Source: CAXTEJ01 sp964243295 (lineage in GTDB: Bacteria; Actinomycetota; Actinomycetes; Actinomycetales; Angustibacteraceae). Taken from it: DNA of 29,678 nt. Each line of letters starts with the position of its first letter. Positions within the stretch are counted from its first letter, which is position 1. A program made the position numbers and the translations under genes. The DNA lies in assembly GCA_964243295.1 (NCBI GenBank), contig CAXTEJ010000038.1, positions 1 through 29,678 on the forward strand. Reading direction: 5' to 3'. The notes beneath the pieces are model-generated. The model had not been told where the DNA came from and did no database searches. It was given only the letters and a program-made list of their open reading frames with translations. Shown piece by piece: positions 25,552 to 29,678 of this stretch.

Positions 25552-26424
25552 ATGGGCTTCATGCCTGGATCGACCGACAGCTCGACCGACGGCTCGACCG
25601 ACGGGTCGAGCGCGCCGTGGGGCTGCTTCGTCGCGCTCGGCGACTCCTTCACCGAGGGCCTGAACGACCCGGCGGAGCCCGCCGACGCGGGTGGCGGCTA
25701 CCGCGGCTGGGCCGACCGGCTGGCCGACCTGCTGGCGCAGCGGCAGCCGCACCTGCGCTACGCCAACCTCGCCGTCCGCGGCCGGCTGCTGCCGCAGATC
25801 GCCGACGAGCAGGTGCCGCAGGCGCTCGAGCTCGGCGCCGACCTGGTCAGCCTCGTCGGCGGCGGCAACGACGTGCTGCGACCGGGATCTGACCCCGACG
25901 CGCTGGCCGCCCGGCTCGAGGACGCGGTCACGAGCCTGCGGGCCGGCGGTGCCGACGTCCTGCTCGCGACGGGGGTCGACCCGGTGAAGTCGCCGCTGAT
26001 CAACCTCACCCGCAGCAAGGTCGCCGTCTACAACTGCCACATCTGGTCGATCGCGCGCCGCCGGCAGGCCGCCGTGGTCGACCTGTGGGGCATGAAGGCG
26101 CTGCAGGACCGCCGCATGTGGGCGACCGACCGCATCCACCTGACCTCCGAGGGCCACCGCCGCGTCGCGCTGCACGCCCTCGACGCGCTCGGCGTCGGCG
26201 CCGGCGAGGACTGGGCGACGGCGCTGCCGCCCGAGCCCGCCCGCATCCGCCGCGACGCCGTCCGCGAGGACGCGCAGTGGGTGCGCGAGTACGTCGGCCC
26301 CTGGGTCGGACGGCGGCTGCGGGGCCGCTCGAGCGGCGACGCCGTGCAGCCCAAGCGGCCCTACGCGCGCGAGGTGCGGCTGCCCTCGACCGTCGACGAC
26401 GCCGGCGAGCCGCCGCGTCCCTAG
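25552..26424 (+). CDS. SGNH/GDSL-family hydrolase
   Basis: 290 residues, a serine esterase or lipase-like fold. Block I GDSFTEG gives S32, block II has G77 (NLAVRG), block III GGND gives N106, and block V DRIHLTSEGH gives D193 and H196, a complete set. No signal peptide is visible; a short STDG repeat sits at the N-terminus, so the enzyme is probably cytoplasmic. The C-terminal ~80 residues are charged and less conserved. ATG 25552 is chosen (GAGG upstream); ATG 25561 is possible. Substrate unknown; acyl or acetyl esters are typical for the fold. Confidence 0.9.
   Translation: MGFMPGSTDSSTDGSTDGSSAPWGCFVALGDSFTEGLNDPAEPADAGGGYRGWADRLADLLAQRQPHLRYANLAVRGRLLPQIADEQVPQALELGADLVSLVGGGNDVLRPGSDPDALAARLEDAVTSLRAGGADVLLATGVDPVKSPLINLTRSKVAVYNCHIWSIARRRQAAVVDLWGMKALQDRRMWATDRIHLTSEGHRRVALHALDALGVGAGEDWATALPPEPARIRRDAVREDAQWVREYVGPWVGRRLRGRSSGDAVQPKRPYAREVRLPSTVDDAGEPPRP
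25570..25605 (+). repeat. 12-bp tandem repeat, three units, in the SGNH gene
   Basis: TCGACCGAC followed by AGC, GGC or GGG, three times in frame, encoding Ser-Thr-Asp-Ser/Gly units next to the start codon. Confidence 0.85.
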
Positions 26425-26503
26425 GCCGTCGGCACTCAGGCGCTGGTCGGGTGGCTCGACCCGGTCGCGGTGCAGCCGGCGTCCGCCCCTGAAACCGTCG
26501 GGG

Positions 26504-27466
26504 TCAAGCTCCTCCGGCGAGGGCGCTGACGACGCGGGAGGGGCTCGGCCGGCCGAGGTGGCCGGCGAGCCAGACGCTGGTGGCGACCAGCGCCGGGAGG
26601 TCGACGCCCGTGTGCACGCCGAGGCCCTGCAGCGCCCACACGAGGTCCTCGGTGGCGAGGTTGCCCGTCGCCGAACCCGCGAAGGGGCACCCCCCGAGCC
26701 CGCCGGCCGAGGCGTCGACCGTCGTCACCCCCTGCTGCAGCGACACGACCGTGTTGGCGAGCGCCTGGCCGTAGGTGTCGTGGAAGTGCACGCCCAGCGC
26801 CTCGCGGGCCACCCCGGCGTCCGCGAGCGCGTCGAGCAGCGTGACCACCTGGCCGGCGGTGGCCACGCCGACGGTGTCGCCGAGCGAGACCTCCGCGCAG
26901 CCGGCCTCGAGCAGATCGGTCACGGTGTGGACGACGGGCGGCGGCGCGACCGGGCCCTCCCACGGGTCGCCGAAGCACATGGAGACGTAGCCGCGCACCG
27001 GCACACCGGCCGCCGACGCCGCGCCGCACACCTCACGGGCCGCGGCGAGGGCCGTCGCACGCGGCGCACCGAGGTTGGCCTCGGAGAACGACTCGGTGGC
27101 GCTGAGGAACACCGCGACCTCGCGCGCCCCGGCGTGGAGCGCCCGCTGCAGGCCGCGCAGGTTGGGCACCAGCACCGGGGCGCGCACCAGCCCGGGGGCC
27201 GGCTCGACGGCGAGCTCGGCCATCAGCTCCTCGGCGTCGGCCAGCTGCGGCACCCGCCCCGGGTGCACGAAGCTCGTCAGCTCGACCGTCGTGAGGCCCG
27301 CGCCCGCGAGGCGGCGCACCAGCTCGGCCTTGACCTTCACGGGCACGATCGCCGACTCGTTCTGCAGCCCGTCGCGCGCACCGACCTCGTAGACGGCGAC
27401 GCGCCCGGGCATGCCGGTCGCCGGCTGCACCGGCGGGCCGGCGGCCAGCCAGTCGTGGCGGGTCAC
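26504..27466 (-). CDS. Hydroxymethylglutaryl-CoA lyase
   Basis: 320 residues, TIM-barrel lyase of the HMG-CoA lyase/HMGL-like family. R31-D32 and Q35 in EVGARDGLQNE begin the barrel; HFHDTYG gives the metal ligands H227 and H229; the catalytic Cys is C260 in GGLGGCPFAGSATGN, with N269 as a further metal ligand. These motifs point to splitting of 3-hydroxy-3-methylglutaryl-CoA to acetoacetate and acetyl-CoA in leucine breakdown, but a related 3-hydroxyacyl-CoA lyase is possible since no other leucine-pathway gene is present. Start GTG 27466 overlaps the PAP2 stop (GTGA), so it is coupled to that gene. Confidence 0.92.
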   Translation of the reverse strand: MTRHDWLAAGPPVQPATGMPGRVAVYEVGARDGLQNESAIVPVKVKAELVRRLAGAGLTTVELTSFVHPGRVPQLADAEELMAELAVEPAPGLVRAPVLVPNLRGLQRALHAGAREVAVFLSATESFSEANLGAPRATALAAAREVCGAASAAGVPVRGYVSMCFGDPWEGPVAPPPVVHTVTDLLEAGCAEVSLGDTVGVATAGQVVTLLDALADAGVAREALGVHFHDTYGQALANTVVSLQQGVTTVDASAGGLGGCPFAGSATGNLATEDLVWALQGLGVHTGVDLPALVATSVWLAGHLGRPSPSRVVSALAGGA

Positions 27467-28380
27467 GCGAGCAGCACCTCGGTGCGCGAGCGCGGCCGGT
27501 CGGGCAGCGGCGGCACGATCTGGTGGACGACGACCACGAGCGAGGCGACGACGGCGAGCGCGGTGCCGGCGATCATCGCGGCGCCGCCGAAGTAGGCCAC
27601 CAGCAGGTGCGCGCGGTCGAGGTCGCCGGGCAGCGCCCGGGCGGTGACCCAGGTCGCGAGCGACCCGGCACCGATGAGGGCGGCGGCACCGGCGCCGAGC
27701 AGGCTGGCGACCACCAGGTGGCCGCTGCCGAGGCGCGGCACGCGGGCGCGCGTCGGGACCACCACCACGACCAGCGCGCCGAGCCCGCTGGCCCAGGCGC
27801 CCACGACGAGGCATGCGGCAACCGCGTCGCTCGGCCGGTGGTAGCCGGCGCTGAGGGTGGCGACACCGGTCGCGGCGCCGTACGCGGCGGCCAGCACGGC
27901 CGTCAGCGCGCGCAGCCGCGCGGGGGCCACGAGCACGAACGCGGCGGCGACCGACATCGCGACGGTCGTGTGACCGCTCGGCAGGGTGTTGCCGCTCATG
28001 CCCTGCAGCCGCAGGCCGAGGTCGGGCCGGTCGAGCACGTGGTACTTCAGCAGCTGGGTCGTCACGTTGGCGCCGACCACGACGCTCACGGCGACGAGGG
28101 CCAGCAGGTAGCGGCGGCGCAGCAGGGCGACCGCCCCGGCGAGCAGCCCGGCGGCCGCGAGCGAGCCGACGGAGACGACGTCCAGCACCCGGTGGACGGG
28201 CTCGATGATGCGCTCGCGTCCGATGCCGGCGCCTTGGAGCGCCGCCGAGTCGACGAGCTGGCCGCGCGTGGTGAACACGAAGACGTGGTCGACAGCCAGC
28301 ACCAGCAGGGCGCAGCCGGCCGCCACCAGCAGCAGCCAGACGGCCGCCTGGTTGCGTCGTTCGCCCTCATCGATCCCCAT
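27463..28380 (-). CDS. PAP2-superfamily membrane phosphatase
   Basis: 305 residues with about eight membrane segments. Phosphatase motifs: C1 around K112...R118-P119 (LLKYHVLDRPDL), C2 PSGH at 134-137, and C3 with H181 and D185 (SAGYHRPSDAVA). The Arg of the classical C3 motif (SR-x5-H) is not present; the A-T pair at 174-175 stands there. The enzyme probably removes phosphate from a lipid phosphate or undecaprenyl pyrophosphate at the membrane. Start ATG 28380 has GGAG close upstream; GTG 28401 is an in-frame alternative. It is translationally coupled to the HMG-CoA lyase gene. Confidence 0.85.
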   Translation of the reverse strand: MGIDEGERRNQAAVWLLLVAAGCALLVLAVDHVFVFTTRGQLVDSAALQGAGIGRERIIEPVHRVLDVVSVGSLAAAGLLAGAVALLRRRYLLALVAVSVVVGANVTTQLLKYHVLDRPDLGLRLQGMSGNTLPSGHTTVAMSVAAAFVLVAPARLRALTAVLAAAYGAATGVATLSAGYHRPSDAVAACLVVGAWASGLGALVVVVVPTRARVPRLGSGHLVVASLLGAGAAALIGAGSLATWVTARALPGDLDRAHLLVAYFGGAAMIAGTALAVVASLVVVVHQIVPPLPDRPRSRTEVLLA

Positions 28381-28440
28381 GTCTCCATGGGAACACACCA
28401 CGGGCGGTCACGGACTCGCCACGGAGGGCGGTCAGCGCGC

Positions 28441-29678
28441 CTACCGCAGCAGCCCGGCGGTGCGCTTGGCGACGAGCACCCGGCGGGCCGCGGCCTCGAC
28501 CTGGGCGCGGAAGGCGGGGTCGGTGCGAGCGCGGGCGAGCAGCGCTCGGTACATCGCCGGCGCGACCCGCGGGTCGACCGTGAGGACGACGTCGCCGCCC
28601 GCTCGCACGAAGGCCACGGCGCGGTCGCCCGGCGCCCAGGCGGCGACCTGCGCGGCCGAGCCGAGGTCGTCGGAGATGACGACGCCGCCGAACCCGAGGT
28701 CGCCCCGGAGCATGCCGGTGACGATCGTGCGCGAGAACGCGGCCGGCGCCGACGGGTCGATGCGCGCGTAGACCGCCGTCGACATCATCACCATCGGCGT
28801 GCCCGCGGCGACGGCCTGCCGGAACGGCGCCAGCAGCGGGTCGCGGCGCGTGGTGACCGTGTCGGTGACCCGACGGGTGACGTCGGTGTTGCCGGTGACG
28901 CGGCCGAGCCCCGGGAAGTGCTTGGCGCTGGTGAGCACCCGCGCCGCGGCCATGCCCTGCCCGAACGCGACGGCGTGGGGGCCGACCACGGCGGTCGTGG
29001 AGCCGAACTGCCGGGAGAACCGCCCGATGGGCGCGTTGGACCGCGCGGCTCGGCTCGGCACGGTGTCGGCGACGGGGGCGAGGTCGACGTCGACCCCGGC
29101 CGCGAGCAGCTGCCGGCCCCACGCGGCGGCCTGCGCGCGCAGCCGCGAGGTCGACCAGCCGCCCTGGGCGAGGGCCGTAGGCATGGCACTGAAGCCCGGG
29201 CCGCGCAGCACCTGCACGGCCCCGCCCTCCTGGTCGGTGGCCACGAGCAGCGGCACGCCGCCGGTCGCGGACGCCGTCGCCAGCGACCGCACCCGACGGC
29301 TGACCGCCGCGGTCGCGGCCACGCCCGCGCTGCTGCGGCCGGTGAGCATGACGTTGCCGACGTGGGACCTCGTCACGGCCGTGCGCGTGGTCGACGGCAC
29401 GCCCGTGGCCGCGCCGCCGACCATCAGCAGCTGCCCGACGCGCTGCTCGAGGGTCAGGCGGGCGATCGTGCGCGCCACGACGTCGACCGGCCGTGCGATG
29501 GGGACCGCCGCCGCGGGCGCCGGCCTGGGGAGCGTGCCGGTCGCCGCGGTGCCGGCCGAGGTCGCCGCCGTGCCGGCAGCGGTCGCGGTGTCGGTCGAGG
29601 TCGCCGCCGTGCCGGCCGAGGTCGCCGTGCCGGCCGAGGTCGCCGCCGTGCCGGCCGCGGTCGTCGCGGCGGCACTGC
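28441..29678 (-). CDS. Glycoside hydrolase family 3 protein, beta-N-acetylglucosaminidase-like (5' end outside window)
   Basis: The frame is open from the right edge to the stop at 28441, giving about 412 residues with the N-terminus missing; no start lies within the repeat region, and GTG 29478 is only internal. After an Ala/Thr/Gly linker the GH3 barrel begins at LTLEQRVGQLLMVGG. Typical segments are LLVATDQEGGAVQVLRG, KHFPGLGR (28923-28900) and VVISDDLG, whose first Asp (28671-28669) is the nucleophile. NagZ-type enzymes have an Asp-Ser-His after KHFPGHG as acid/base; here the region reads GNTDVTRRVTD, without His. Probably a secreted or lipid-anchored wall- or glycan-acting enzyme, given the linker. 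Confidence 0.88.
   Translation of the reverse strand, partial: SAAATTAAGTAATSAGTATSAGTAATSTDTATAAGTAATSAGTAATGTLPRPAPAAAVPIARPVDVVARTIARLTLEQRVGQLLMVGGAATGVPSTTRTAVTRSHVGNVMLTGRSSAGVAATAAVSRRVRSLATASATGGVPLLVATDQEGGAVQVLRGPGFSAMPTALAQGGWSTSRLRAQAAAWGRQLLAAGVDVDLAPVADTVPSRAARSNAPIGRFSRQFGSTTAVVGPHAVAFGQGMAAARVLTSAKHFPGLGRVTGNTDVTRRVTDTVTTRRDPLLAPFRQAVAAGTPMVMMSTAVYARIDPSAPAAFSRTIVTGMLRGDLGFGGVVISDDLGSAAQVAAWAPGDRAVAFVRAGGDVVLTVDPRVAPAMYRALLARARTDPAFRAQVEAAARRVLVAKRTAGLLR
29534..29672 (-). repeat. Imperfect 15/18/21-bp tandem repeats encoding an Ala-Thr-Gly linker
   Basis: About seven units start with GTGCCGGCC or close variants at 29534, 29549, 29570, 29588, 29609, 29627 and 29648. Unit lengths are 15, 18 or 21 bp, all multiples of three. 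They encode AATSAGT-like heptads and shorter versions in the GH3 protein. Confidence 0.8.

Noticed and set aside
26425..26503. Terminator between the SGNH hydrolase and HMG-CoA lyase genes
   Set aside because: Only a 5-bp CGGGT/ACCCG stem is visible, too weak to call.

Overview
The window is chromosomal DNA of a very GC-rich actinobacterium. Third codon positions are strongly G/C, GTG and TTG starts are frequent, and several marker genes are typically actinobacterial: a WXG100 protein, a HelR-type helicase, DUF3263, a LytR_C protein, a transglycosylase/LysM protein of the resuscitation-promoting-factor kind, and a CIRCE-controlled groEL without groES. A Micrococcales- or Kineosporiales-like lineage is a guess. 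I see no phage, insertion sequence, CRISPR array, tRNA or rRNA.

Layout. 1-4290: the 5' end of a probable DUF222/HNH gene leaving on the left, a membrane-anchored HtrA protease with a PDZ domain, and a HelR-like RNA-polymerase-recycling ATPase. 4369-12435: a leftward seven-gene cluster for a molybdenum hydroxylase of the CO-dehydrogenase/xanthine-oxidase family (MoxR ATPase, CoxE-like VWA protein, XdhC/CoxI, then coxS-coxL-coxM-coxG). Its large subunit has the form II active-site motif AYRGAGR, so the substrate is uncertain. A candidate operator with three GTGATG half-sites precedes coxS. 12493-14825: an HD phosphohydrolase, a zinc alcohol dehydrogenase and a DUF4031 protein. 14943-17802: an orphan WXG100 protein, then a small HTH regulator co-transcribed with an ABC exporter, with promoter boxes buried in two matching palindromes, and a divergent DUF309 gene.

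17822-18213 is a decayed ScyD/ScyE-like gene with two in-register amber codons and a one-base deletion. 18393-20251 holds a small membrane protein with a pentapeptide repeat, an SRPBCC protein and a divergent TetR regulator sharing a palindromic operator. 20364-22171 is groEL with two CIRCE elements. 22224-24508 carries a membrane HEXXH protein, a LytR_C protein, a DUF3263 protein, and a secreted transglycosylase-LysM protein preceded by a ydaO-type cyclic-di-AMP riboswitch. 24813-29678 carries uracil-DNA glycosylase, an SGNH hydrolase, HMG-CoA lyase translationally coupled to a PAP2 phosphatase, and a truncated glycoside hydrolase family 3 enzyme behind an Ala/Thr repeat linker.

Most of this looks like ordinary core and accessory genome. 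The best leads are regulatory: the nested promoter/operators of the HTH-exporter operon, the three-half-site operator of the hydroxylase genes, the riboswitch on the peptidoglycan-remodelling gene, and a recurring -10-like box 6-7 nt before start codons that suggests leaderless mRNAs.
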